64,000 nucleotides of DNA. Origin: UBA7672 sp965229115 (GTDB lineage: Bacteria > Pseudomonadota > Alphaproteobacteria > Caulobacterales > Hyphomonadaceae). Each line of letters begins with the position of its first letter. The stretch's first letter is position 1. The position numbers and the translations under genes are program-made. The DNA lies in contig CBDDIR010000003.1 of NCBI GenBank assembly GCA_965229115.1, positions 2,108,001-2,172,000 on the forward strand. Reading direction: 5' to 3'. Shown piece by piece: positions 41,876-49,661 of this stretch. The notes under the pieces are model-generated. The model searched no databases, was not told where the DNA came from, and worked only from the letters and a program-made list of their open reading frames with translations.

Positions 41876-43717
41876 TCAGCTCGCCTTTTCGCTGATGACG
41901 CCGGCGGCTTCCTCGTTGAGCGCCTTGGCTTCCTTGCGGGGCACGACCAGCGGCGCCGGTTGCGTCGTGGCGACGTTGCCGCGCATGAGCGACAGGCCGG
42001 CTGCGAGGCCGCCCGCCATCTGCATTTCGAGGCGCTGTTCGTCGCGGCGGCGAACGTCGAGGATGTATTCGTCGGCTTCTTCTTCCTCGACGCCGAGATT
42101 GACCAGAACGTGCTTGCCGAAGGCCAGCGCGGACTCGAACGTCTCGCGCAGCTGGTAGTCGACGCCGGCATTGATCAGGCGAAGCGCATGGCCGCGATCA
42201 AAGGCGCGGACGAACAGCTTGGCGTGCGGGAATTCGGCTTTCGCCAGTTCGACGATCTTGTCGGCGGCTTCGGGCTTCTCAACGCAGACGAGGATGGCTT
42301 CGGCTGTGGCGGCGCCGGAGGCGCGGAGCACGTCGAGGCGTGTGCCGTCGCCGTAATAGACCTTGAAGCCGAACTGGCCGGCGGCCCGGATCATCTCGAT
42401 GTCGATCTCGATGATCGAGACGTCGATGCCTTTGGCCAGCAGCGGTTGCGAGACGACCTGGGCGAAGCGGCCGAAGCCCACGAACAGGACGCGGCCGTGG
42501 AGGTCCGAGGCTTCCTCGATGCCGTCCATGGATTCCTTCTCGGCAGGCGTAAGGCGCTCGATCGCCATGACGGCGAGCGGGGTGAGGACCATGGATAGGA
42601 TGACGATGGCGGTCATCGTGGCGGCGGTTTCGGCATCCATGACGCCAGCGGTCAGCGCGCCGGCATAGAGCACGAAGGCGAACTCCCCGCCCTGCGCGAA
42701 CAGGGCTGCGCGGTGCAGCGCTTCGCGGTGGTTGGCCTTGAATACGCGGGCGACGATGTAGATGCCCAGCGACTTGACCACCATGAAGGAGACGACGCCG
42801 CCGGCGACAATCATCCAGTTCTCGACGACAACGGTGAGGTTCAGCGACATGCCGACGCCGAGGAAGAACAGGCCGAGCAGGATGCCGCGGAAGGGCTCTA
42901 CATCGGCTTCGAGCTGGTGGCGGAAGGTGGATTCAGAGAGCAGCACACCGGCGAGGAAGGCGCCCATCGCCATGGAGAGGCCGCCCCACTGCATGAACAG
43001 GGCCGCGCCGAGAACGACCATGAGGGCGGCGGCTGTCATGACTTCGCGCGCACCCGTCCAGGCGAGGAAGCCGAAGAGCGGGTTCATGAGGTAGCGACCG
43101 GCGACGAACACTAGCGCGACGGCGCCGACGGCCAGGGCGAGCGTCTGCCACAGGGGGGCTGCATGTTCGTTGACTTCGGCGCCCGGCATCAGCGAGCCGA
43201 GAATGGCGACCAGCGCCAGCAGCGGGATGATGGCGAGGTCTTCCAGCAGCAGGATGGCGACGGAGCGCTGGCCAGCAGGAGAGGACACCTCGCCGCGATC
43301 CTCCATCATCTTCATGATGACGGCGGTGGACGACAGGACGAAGCCAAATGCGCCGATGACGGCTGCGGCGGGATTGAGGCCGAACGCCATGCCGACGCCG
43401 GACAGGAGAACGCCGCAAGCCACGACCTGAAGCAGGCCCAGCCCGAAGATGTCCCGCCGCATCGCCCACAGCTTGGCGGGGCGCATTTCAAGGCCGATGA
43501 GGAACAGGAACATGACGACGCCGAATTCGGCGACATGCAGCACGGACTGCGGATCGTTGAACAGCTTCAGCGCATAGGGACCCACGAGGACGCCCGCCGT
43601 GAGGTATCCCAGCACTGCGCCAAGGCCCAGCAGGCGGAAGATCGGGACAGCGACGACGCCTGCGGCCAGAAGGGCTACCGCAAGGCCGAGATCCGTACCG
43701 CCGGTTGCGTGTTCCAT
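41876..43717 (-). CDS. Kef-type monovalent cation:proton antiporter (CPA2 family)
   Basis: A 613-residue inner-membrane protein with about 12 helices (residues 7-385) that exchange K+ or Na+ for protons, followed by a cytoplasmic TrkA-N Rossmann domain (about 408-520; GRVLFVGFGRFAQVVSQPLL). KefB/C signs are GVLLSESTFRHQLEADVEPFRGILLGLFFLGVGMSLN. The C-terminal tail (about 525-613) is Glu/Arg-rich and not conserved. It may be glutathione-adduct gated like KefC, but no KefF/KefG ancillary gene is adjacent. It lies 18 bases downstream of the next membrane protein gene, likely in one operon. Confidence 0.92.
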   Translation of the reverse strand: MEHATGGTDLGLAVALLAAGVVAVPIFRLLGLGAVLGYLTAGVLVGPYALKLFNDPQSVLHVAEFGVVMFLFLIGLEMRPAKLWAMRRDIFGLGLLQVVACGVLLSGVGMAFGLNPAAAVIGAFGFVLSSTAVIMKMMEDRGEVSSPAGQRSVAILLLEDLAIIPLLALVAILGSLMPGAEVNEHAAPLWQTLALAVGAVALVFVAGRYLMNPLFGFLAWTGAREVMTAAALMVVLGAALFMQWGGLSMAMGAFLAGVLLSESTFRHQLEADVEPFRGILLGLFFLGVGMSLNLTVVVENWMIVAGGVVSFMVVKSLGIYIVARVFKANHREALHRAALFAQGGEFAFVLYAGALTAGVMDAETAATMTAIVILSMVLTPLAVMAIERLTPAEKESMDGIEEASDLHGRVLFVGFGRFAQVVSQPLLAKGIDVSIIEIDIEMIRAAGQFGFKVYYGDGTRLDVLRASGAATAEAILVCVEKPEAADKIVELAKAEFPHAKLFVRAFDRGHALRLINAGVDYQLRETFESALAFGKHVLVNLGVEEEEADEYILDVRRRDEQRLEMQMAGGLAAGLSLMRGNVATTQPAPLVVPRKEAKALNEEAAGVISEKAS

Positions 43718-43735
43718 GTCCGGGCCCCGAGACTG

Positions 43736-44569
43736 CTAGCGTTTGTCCACCCGTACGCGAAAGGACACGATGGCTGCAAGGAGAAGCGCGCCTCCCCCGG
43801 CAATCACGCCTATTACTGCGGCATAGACGGGCGCGTCGCCGTAGGCGCGGGTCTGCGTGTTCGAGAAGCCCCAGATCGCGGCGATGGCGCAAACCGCAGC
43901 GATTCCGAAGCATATCTGCTGGGTGAGCTTCGGGTTGATCATGGCGAGGGGTGGGCTGCGCTTGGTGGTGGCGCTGTAGTGCTTCATCACCTTCATGGCT
44001 TCGCGCGTCTCGCCTGCCGCGATCGGCACGCGCAGCCATGAGTGGTCGTATCCCATGCCAACGCCGCTGGCGCCGGGGCCCCTGTGGGCGCGCATGGCGA
44101 ACTGCAGGCAGGAGGGCGATCCCTGCACATATTCCACGCCGATGAGGTCGATGACGCCGCCGGGGGTGAGGCTCTGATAGTCCTCGTCGGCGATGACGGC
44201 CTTGCTGGCGAAGATGACATCGCCGTCCTGCGGCTCGCCAGAGCGAATGTTGAGCAGGTTGATGGGGCGGCCGGAGGCGACCATCTGCTTTTCCTGCGCG
44301 CGGAAGGCGGCCCATTCGCTAGCGGTCAGGCGCCATCGGGCGATCTCCCCCGCGCCGCTTTCGAGCGCTTCCTTGCGAAGGCCGCTGACGGCGGAGCCGA
44401 TGAACCAGATGATGGAGATCGGCGCGATCATCAGGCCGATGAAGATCAGCGCGACGGTAAGCGCGCTTTCGCCCTGGGTTTCGAACAGGGTTGCGCCGGT
44501 GGCGACCATGGCGGAGCTGCCCGCCGCGAGGCCGCCGGAAATCAGCAGAGATTTTCTTGTGTCGCGCAT
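43736..44569 (-). CDS. membrane protein of unknown function
   Basis: A 277-residue protein with two N-terminal helices (about 12-30 and 38-62) and two C-terminal helices (about 222-240 and 250-270) flanking a soluble domain of about 155 residues. That domain has no signature I know; it has conserved-looking stretches DGDVIFASKAVIADEDY and MGYDHSWLRVPI. It resembles the arrangement of a DUF3592-type or small sensor protein, but I cannot place it. It is 28 bases from the ModE-like gene and 18 from the Kef antiporter on the same strand. Confidence 0.6.
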   Translation of the reverse strand: MRDTRKSLLISGGLAAGSSAMVATGATLFETQGESALTVALIFIGLMIAPISIIWFIGSAVSGLRKEALESGAGEIARWRLTASEWAAFRAQEKQMVASGRPINLLNIRSGEPQDGDVIFASKAVIADEDYQSLTPGGVIDLIGVEYVQGSPSCLQFAMRAHRGPGASGVGMGYDHSWLRVPIAAGETREAMKVMKHYSATTKRSPPLAMINPKLTQQICFGIAAVCAIAAIWGFSNTQTRAYGDAPVYAAVIGVIAGGGALLLAAIVSFRVRVDKR

Positions 44570-44597
44570 CCCCCGCCTTCCCGCTCCGAGCGGTTCC

Positions 44598-44939
44598 CTA
44601 TTTCAGGCGCTTCTCGAACTCGGCGAAGAAGGTGTCGGTGTGGGCCATAAGCTGCTGCTCCATCTTGCGGAACAGCGAGAGGATTTCCTGGCCCATCTTG
44701 GTGACGACTGCGCCGCCGCCCTTCTTGCCGCCCGTGGAGAGTTCAACGAGGGGCTTCTTGAAATCCTTGTTCATGGTGTCGACGAGTTGCCAGGCGCGGG
44801 AATAGCTCATCTCCATCGCCTTCGCGGCCTTGGAGATCGAGCCTTCGGCGATGATGTGCTCCAGCAGTTCGGCCTTTCCCGGCCCGAAGGCCCGGTCGCC
44901 CCTGGCGATCAGTCGCGCTGTGACCCTTATCGACGCCAT
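44598..44939 (-). CDS. ModE-like winged-helix transcriptional regulator without a molybdate domain
   Basis: A 113-residue DNA-binding protein with the ModE N-terminal winged helix (ISKAAKAMEMSYSRAWQLVD). The wing region STGGKKGGGAVVTKMGQEIL is typical. The MOP domains that bind molybdate in full ModE are missing, and the length ends after a helical tail. Such short LysR-type winged helices occur in alphaproteobacteria and often control molybdenum or other metal genes. No mod genes are present here. It leads a minus-strand group with the membrane protein and Kef antiporter, which it may regulate. Confidence 0.85.
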   Translation of the reverse strand: MASIRVTARLIARGDRAFGPGKAELLEHIIAEGSISKAAKAMEMSYSRAWQLVDTMNKDFKKPLVELSTGGKKGGGAVVTKMGQEILSLFRKMEQQLMAHTDTFFAEFEKRLK

Positions 44940-45003
44940 ATCGCTCTCCGTTGATGCGCCTATCGAACCGCGCTTGGGCTCGAGCGCAAGGGGTTAAGTC
45001 CGT

Positions 45004-46164
45004 TCAGGCGAACAGCAGCTTGCGTGCCTTGGCGAGGCCTTCGACGCCCTTGTCGATGGTTGCATCCGACTTGGCGAAGCAAAGTCGGACGACGGAGGAC
45101 GCCGGGGCGCTGGTGTAGAAGGCCGAGAACGGGATGGTGGCGACGCCGCATTCCTTCACAGCGCGGACGGCGAAGTCTGCGTCAGCGACGTCGAGGCCGG
45201 AGGCGTTGAGGTCAACGCCCATGAAGTAGGTGCCGGCGCTGGGGAGGACGTGGAAGCCTTCCTGTTTAAGCGCCGACGCCATGCGGTCGCGACCGTGGGT
45301 GAGCTGATCGCGCATGTCGTCAAAATGCTGGCGGGGCTTGGCGAGGCCGTAGGCGACAGCCTGTTGCAGGTTCGGTGGCGTGGTGAAGGTGAGGAATTGG
45401 TGGGCGCGGGCGAACATGGTGGTCAGCGCGGGGGCGGCGCAGGCGAAGCCCACCTTCCAGCCCGTCATCGAGAACATCTTGCCGGCCGAGCCGATCTTGA
45501 TGGTGCGCTCGCGCATGCCGGGAATACTGAGCATGGACAGGTGCGATGCGCCGTCGAAAACACAGTGCTCCCAGACTTCGTCCGAGATCGCGATGCAGTC
45601 ATGCTTGATGCATTGCTCGGCGATGAGGCGGAGGTCTTCGGCGCCGAATAGGCTGGCAGTGGGGTTGAGCGGCGTGTTTAGGACTACGGCGCGGGTCTTG
45701 GTCGTGAAGGCGGCGGCGAGTTGGGCAGGATCGACGCGCCAGTCGGGCGGTGAGAGGCGGACGAAGCGGGCCGTGGCGCCTGCTCGGCGGAGCATCGGCA
45801 GATAACTGTCGTACATCGGCTCGAACAGCACGACTTCGTCGCCGGGCTGTAGCACGGACAGGAGAGCAGCAGCGAGCGCTTCGGTGGCGCCGGAAGTGAC
45901 TGTGACTTCGCTCTGCCAGTCGAGATCGACGCCCTGCAGGCGCTTGTAATGTTCGGCGACAGCTTCGCGCAGGACCGGCAGGCCGCGCATGGGCGGATAC
46001 TGGTTCGGACCTTCTATGAGCGCATGGGCGGCGCGTTCGCGGATGTCGAGCGGACCATCCCACTCGGGGAAGCCCTGGCCCAGATTCACCGCGCCGGTTT
46101 CCCGCGCGAGACCGGACATGACATCGAAGATGGTGTCGCCGAGAGCGGCGTAAACCGGGTTCAT
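45004..46164 (-). CDS. class I/II aminotransferase (methionine/glutamine transaminase type)
   Basis: A 386-residue PLP enzyme of the YbdL/kynurenine aminotransferase group. The signs are FDVMSGLARETGAVNLGQGFPEWDG, the N-terminal loop TSGATEALAAALLS, TPLNPTAS and KIGSAGKMFSMTGWKVG with the PLP lysine. These enzymes transaminate methionine, glutamine and aromatic amino acids. Its start overlaps the omega-amidase stop (ATGA at 46161-46164), so a glutamine transaminase/omega-amidase pathway is likely: glutamine and a keto acid give alpha-ketoglutaramate, which the amidase converts to 2-oxoglutarate. A longer frame to 46482 lies inside the amidase and is an artefact. Confidence 0.9.
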   Translation of the reverse strand: MNPVYAALGDTIFDVMSGLARETGAVNLGQGFPEWDGPLDIRERAAHALIEGPNQYPPMRGLPVLREAVAEHYKRLQGVDLDWQSEVTVTSGATEALAAALLSVLQPGDEVVLFEPMYDSYLPMLRRAGATARFVRLSPPDWRVDPAQLAAAFTTKTRAVVLNTPLNPTASLFGAEDLRLIAEQCIKHDCIAISDEVWEHCVFDGASHLSMLSIPGMRERTIKIGSAGKMFSMTGWKVGFACAAPALTTMFARAHQFLTFTTPPNLQQAVAYGLAKPRQHFDDMRDQLTHGRDRMASALKQEGFHVLPSAGTYFMGVDLNASGLDVADADFAVRAVKECGVATIPFSAFYTSAPASSVVRLCFAKSDATIDKGVEGLAKARKLLFA

Positions 46165-46988
46165 GCCTCGGCCGTCTTGAAGGGACGGACATGCTTCAGC
46201 GACGGCACCTTGCCACGCACATCGTCGACCTTCGACAGGTCGAGCGTTGCGAGGATGACGCCGGGATCGACGCCGCCCTCGGCCAGGATCTCGCCCCACG
46301 GATCGATGATCAGCGAGTGGCCGAACGTCTCGCGGCCGTCCTGATGCTTGCCGCCTTGTGCGGGGGCGATGATGAAGCAGCCGGTCTCGATGGCGCGCGA
46401 ACGCAGCAGGATGTGCCAGTGCGCCTCGCCGGTGATGCGCGTGAAAGCGGCGGGTACGGCGATGATCTTCGCGCCGGCCCAAGCGAGGTCGCGATAGAGG
46501 TCCGGGAAGCGAACGTCATAGCAGACGGTGAGGCCGAGTTTGGCATCCGGAATATCGGCGATGACCGATGTGCTGCCGGCGAGATAGCTGTCGGACTCGC
46601 GGTAGATGTTCCCGGCGTTCAGTTGCACGTCGAACATGTGGATCTTGTCATAGGTCGTGATGACTTCGCCGTCCGGCCCGATCAGGAAGCTGCGGTTGGC
46701 GCATTTGGTGTCGTCCGCGCGGATCGCGATCGAGCCGATCAGCAGGGTGACGCCCAGCTCCTTCGCCAGGGCCCGGAAGGCTTTCATGCCCGGATCCGCC
46801 GCCTCGGTGGTGGATTTTTCGAAGACCGCCCCCGGTTTCCGGTCCAGCAGCGTGGTCATTTCGGGGGTGGCGATCAGGGTGGCGCCCCCGGCGGCCGCCT
46901 CCCGGATCAGGGCGCTCGCCGCAGCGATGTTCTCCGCCACGTCCGTTCCGGACCGCATCTGGACACAGGCAACCCTGATTTGGGACAT
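46161..46988 (-). CDS. nitrilase-family amidohydrolase, probable omega-amidase (Nit2-like)
   Basis: A 275-residue carbon-nitrogen hydrolase. The Glu-Lys-Cys triad is visible: Glu in IATPEMT, Lys in TYDKIHMFDV, Cys in GLTVCYDVRFPDLYR. These loops and DVQLNAG match Nit1/Nit2. Nit2 hydrolyses alpha-ketoglutaramate; Nit1 hydrolyses deaminated glutathione, so either is possible. The stop-start overlap with the YbdL-like aminotransferase favours the omega-amidase role. The start at 46988 has AGGG at good spacing; a longer frame to 47027 is less likely. Confidence 0.9.
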   Translation of the reverse strand: MSQIRVACVQMRSGTDVAENIAAASALIREAAAGGATLIATPEMTTLLDRKPGAVFEKSTTEAADPGMKAFRALAKELGVTLLIGSIAIRADDTKCANRSFLIGPDGEVITTYDKIHMFDVQLNAGNIYRESDSYLAGSTSVIADIPDAKLGLTVCYDVRFPDLYRDLAWAGAKIIAVPAAFTRITGEAHWHILLRSRAIETGCFIIAPAQGGKHQDGRETFGHSLIIDPWGEILAEGGVDPGVILATLDLSKVDDVRGKVPSLKHVRPFKTAEA

Positions 46989-47127
46989 TGCGAGACCCTT
47001 CTGTGCAAAGCCGCCCGAGGCGGCCAAGCCTTCCTTTACCCAGTTTGCGTATATCCGCGATGCTTTCCTAGCATTTGGAAGCCGGTTGTAGTTAACGCCG
47101 CAAACTCGCCCAACAGGAGGCCTCCAC

Positions 47128-47211
47128 GTGACTGCCTCTCTCGCTGGTATGCAGATTGCTCACGTGACACCAAGACCACCTCCGCCCGCGACCGCATGGC
47201 CCCCGGCATGA
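47128..47211 (+). CDS. 27-codon leader ORF coupled to the polysaccharide ligase gene
   Basis: GTG at 47128 is preceded by GGAGG at 7 bases, the best ribosome site in this stretch. The frame encodes a short Pro-rich peptide and ends with TGA at 47209-47211, overlapping an ATG at 47208-47210 (ATGA). That ATG is a start for the ligase in the next frame. The ligase ATGs have no ribosome site of their own, so translation may be coupled. A sequencing frameshift that splits one longer N-terminus is the alternative. Confidence 0.4.
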   Translation: MTASLAGMQIAHVTPRPPPPATAWPPA

Positions 47212-48530
47212 CGACAACGACCTCTGGCGCATTGGGCCTTCCGCCCAACAACTTCCCTGCCGGCTTACAGGCCGAGCAGCCCAAGTCGCTGTTGCGTTTC
47301 GCCCACCGTCTCGACCCGTTCATCGTGTTCGTGTGGGCGGCGTCCACCATGCTGCCCTTCAGCTGGGCCTTCTTGAGCCCGTTCCGTTATGTTGCCGCGG
47401 GTTACTTCGCGATTGCGCTGCTGGTTTTCGGCCGCCAGTTTGCCCCTGCGATCGGCCGGTCGTGGCCGCTTCTTATGCTGCCAATCCTTTGTGTTATCTC
47501 CGCACTGTGGGCGCCGAGTTCCGAGGAAGCTTTCAGGAAAGGCATGCAGCTTCTATTGACGGGATTCGTCGGCGTTTACGCTGCAACGCGTGTCTCCGGT
47601 CGCCACATCCTTATTGCATACTTCCTGACGGAACTGATCGCAGCGGTCTGCAGCGTGATTGTGCCGCATATGGACCAAGGCGCCTGGATCGGTGTTTACG
47701 ACAGTAAGAACATGTTCGCGATCAACATGTTCGTCCTTTATCTGACCGCCATCCCACTCTTCTTCGGTAAAGAGAATGCGCTTTGGCTGCGCTTGCTAGC
47801 GGGCATGGCCATACCGCTGTCGCTGTTCCTGATCTTCATGGCGAAGTCGGGCACGACCACGCTTCTCGTGATCGGCGCCACGATGGTCGTCCTGGCTCAC
47901 GTGCTAATCTGGAAGCCGGCATCCCGACTGCGGCACGCACGGACAGTCATTGCAGGAGTATTTGCTGTCGCAACCTTGCTGGCTGTGTACGTGATTGTCG
48001 GAATCCTTCAGTTCGACATCAAAGATGCGGTCCTTAACGCGCTCGGCAAAGACTCGACCCTGACAGCTCGTACGCTGCTCTGGGATATCGCTCAGCGCGC
48101 GATGGACGAGCATCCTTGGACTGGCCTCGGTGCCAACGGCTACTGGCGTTACGAGAACGGGCCAGCCAACACCATGACGAACATCATCATGGGCTGGGAT
48201 AGGCTGATCGGATTCTCGTTCCACAACTCCTATTATGAGAACGGCGCCAATTACGGCTATCCTGGCTTCTTCGCTACGATCATTCTTGCTGCCTGGGTCT
48301 GCATCAGCTCGGCGCTCACCTGGTTCCGCAATCAGTCGCTGATCAACAGCACCTTTCTCGTCATCGCGCTCATGCTGATCGTGCGCACGTTCAGCGAGGT
48401 CGACTTGGCCGCAGAATTTTCGGGGGCGGCCGTTCTGATGTTTATTGCGGCGTCACGGAAAGAGCATATCGGCAAAGGCAAAACCGCCTTTTGGCGTGGC
48501 AGCGGCGGCATGGTGCGAGCAACGCCGTGA
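47208..48530 (+). CDS. O-antigen ligase/polymerase-like membrane protein
   Basis: A 440-residue integral membrane protein with about ten helices. The long periplasmic loop near residues 270-360 (TLTARTLLWDIAQRAMDEHPWTGLGANGYW) has the pattern RxxLWxxAxxxxxxxPxxGxG of the WaaL/Wzy O-antigen ligase family, and is followed by HNSYYENGANYGYPG (the conserved HN region). These transfer or polymerise polysaccharides on the periplasmic face. The start at 47208 is chosen for the leader overlap; ATG at 47196 is also possible. It overlaps the glycosyltransferase gene (GTGA). Confidence 0.85.
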   Translation: MTTTTSGALGLPPNNFPAGLQAEQPKSLLRFAHRLDPFIVFVWAASTMLPFSWAFLSPFRYVAAGYFAIALLVFGRQFAPAIGRSWPLLMLPILCVISALWAPSSEEAFRKGMQLLLTGFVGVYAATRVSGRHILIAYFLTELIAAVCSVIVPHMDQGAWIGVYDSKNMFAINMFVLYLTAIPLFFGKENALWLRLLAGMAIPLSLFLIFMAKSGTTTLLVIGATMVVLAHVLIWKPASRLRHARTVIAGVFAVATLLAVYVIVGILQFDIKDAVLNALGKDSTLTARTLLWDIAQRAMDEHPWTGLGANGYWRYENGPANTMTNIIMGWDRLIGFSFHNSYYENGANYGYPGFFATIILAAWVCISSALTWFRNQSLINSTFLVIALMLIVRTFSEVDLAAEFSGAAVLMFIAASRKEHIGKGKTAFWRGSGGMVRATP

Positions 48531-49492
48531 CCCAGCAGATCGACGTCAGCGTCGTCATTGCATCCTGGCAGGCAAGTGCGTTTGTCGAGAAAGCGATCGC
48601 CTCTGCCCTAGCTTCAACCAATGTGACCGTGGAGGTAATCGCGGTCGACGACGCTTCGCCGGATGACACCTTTGCAGTGCTCTCGCGCGTCGCTCATACG
48701 AACCCGCGCGTGTCTGCGCTGGAGTTGAACAAAAACTCCGGTCCGTCAGCCGCCCGAAATCGCGCCATCGAGGCCGCTCGCGGTCGTTATATTTCCGTTC
48801 TCGACGCTGACGACATCATCGTGCCCGAACGTCTTGCCGAACTCGTTGCGCTGGCTGACGAGCGTAACGCCGACATTGCCATCGACAACATGTTGAATGT
48901 TGATGAGGCCGGCGTGAAACTGGCGGACAACCCATTCTTGAAATCCTCCGAGTTTTCGAAGTGCCGCAGCATCGATCTCGCAACTTGGATCCGCTATAAC
49001 AATCCAATGGCTGGCGGCGATATGCTGGGCTATCTGAAGCCACTTATCCGACGCAGCAAGCTGGTGGAAACCGGCATCACCTATGATACGGCCCTGCGGA
49101 ACAGTGAAGACTATTATCTGATCGCCGATCTGCTCGCGACAAAAGCGGTGATGATCTACACCCCAAGCCAAGGGTATCTCTATACCCGGTCGCGTAACTC
49201 GACCTCCCACAGGCTCAAGCCCAAGCAGACGCAGGCTTGGCTCGCCGCCGAGTCAAGATTCATTACCCGACATGGCAAACACATGACGGCGGATGAACGC
49301 AAAGCTCAGCGCGCGCGCAAAAGAGCTCTCGCCAATGTCGATCAGTTCGTGGCTGTTGCAGATGCGTTGAAAGCCGGAAAACTGGTGACCGCTACAAAGC
49401 GTCTGGGATCCGACATTCTTGGGGCCCGTTACACGCTTTCGACCCTGGCAAAGATCGCAGCAGGCAAGGCGTTGCGGCGCAGATTCGTCTAA
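48527..49492 (+). CDS. family 2 glycosyltransferase
   Basis: A 321-residue GT-A fold enzyme, probably inverting. The catalytic domain begins at once: DVSVVIASWQASAFVEKAIAS, DDASPDDTFAVL, NKNSGPSAARNRAIEAA and SVLDADDII, the DxD-type nucleotide-sugar site. It starts with GTG at 48527, overlapping the ligase stop. The C-terminal third is basic (HRLKPKQTQAWLAAESRF) and no membrane helix is seen. It would add a sugar to an exopolysaccharide or lipid-linked chain made with the neighbouring ligase. Donor and acceptor are unknown. Confidence 0.9.
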   Translation: MTQQIDVSVVIASWQASAFVEKAIASALASTNVTVEVIAVDDASPDDTFAVLSRVAHTNPRVSALELNKNSGPSAARNRAIEAARGRYISVLDADDIIVPERLAELVALADERNADIAIDNMLNVDEAGVKLADNPFLKSSEFSKCRSIDLATWIRYNNPMAGGDMLGYLKPLIRRSKLVETGITYDTALRNSEDYYLIADLLATKAVMIYTPSQGYLYTRSRNSTSHRLKPKQTQAWLAAESRFITRHGKHMTADERKAQRARKRALANVDQFVAVADALKAGKLVTATKRLGSDILGARYTLSTLAKIAAGKALRRRFV

Positions 49493-49661
49493 AGCGGCGT
49501 CAAAACGACGTTTCGTGACATCCGCGCTATCAAATCCCCTCCTCACGATGTGAGCGGGCAAGTTGCCGTAGCGGATTGCGCCGGCACGGGATGAGGCTAA
49601 TTTGCCCCCAGCATAGAGACTCGGCGATCCAACGCTGGGCTTACTCGGAGGGAGATCAGTC

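Noticed and set aside
45004..46482. A 492-codon version of the aminotransferase
   Set aside because: Codons before 46164 lie inside the amidase gene in another frame and are Arg/His-rich; family similarity begins at 46164.
46191..47195. The N-terminal half of a 779-codon plus-strand frame ending at 48530
   Set aside because: The first 335 codons are antisense to the omega-amidase gene and lack protein character; only the part from about 47208 is a membrane protein.
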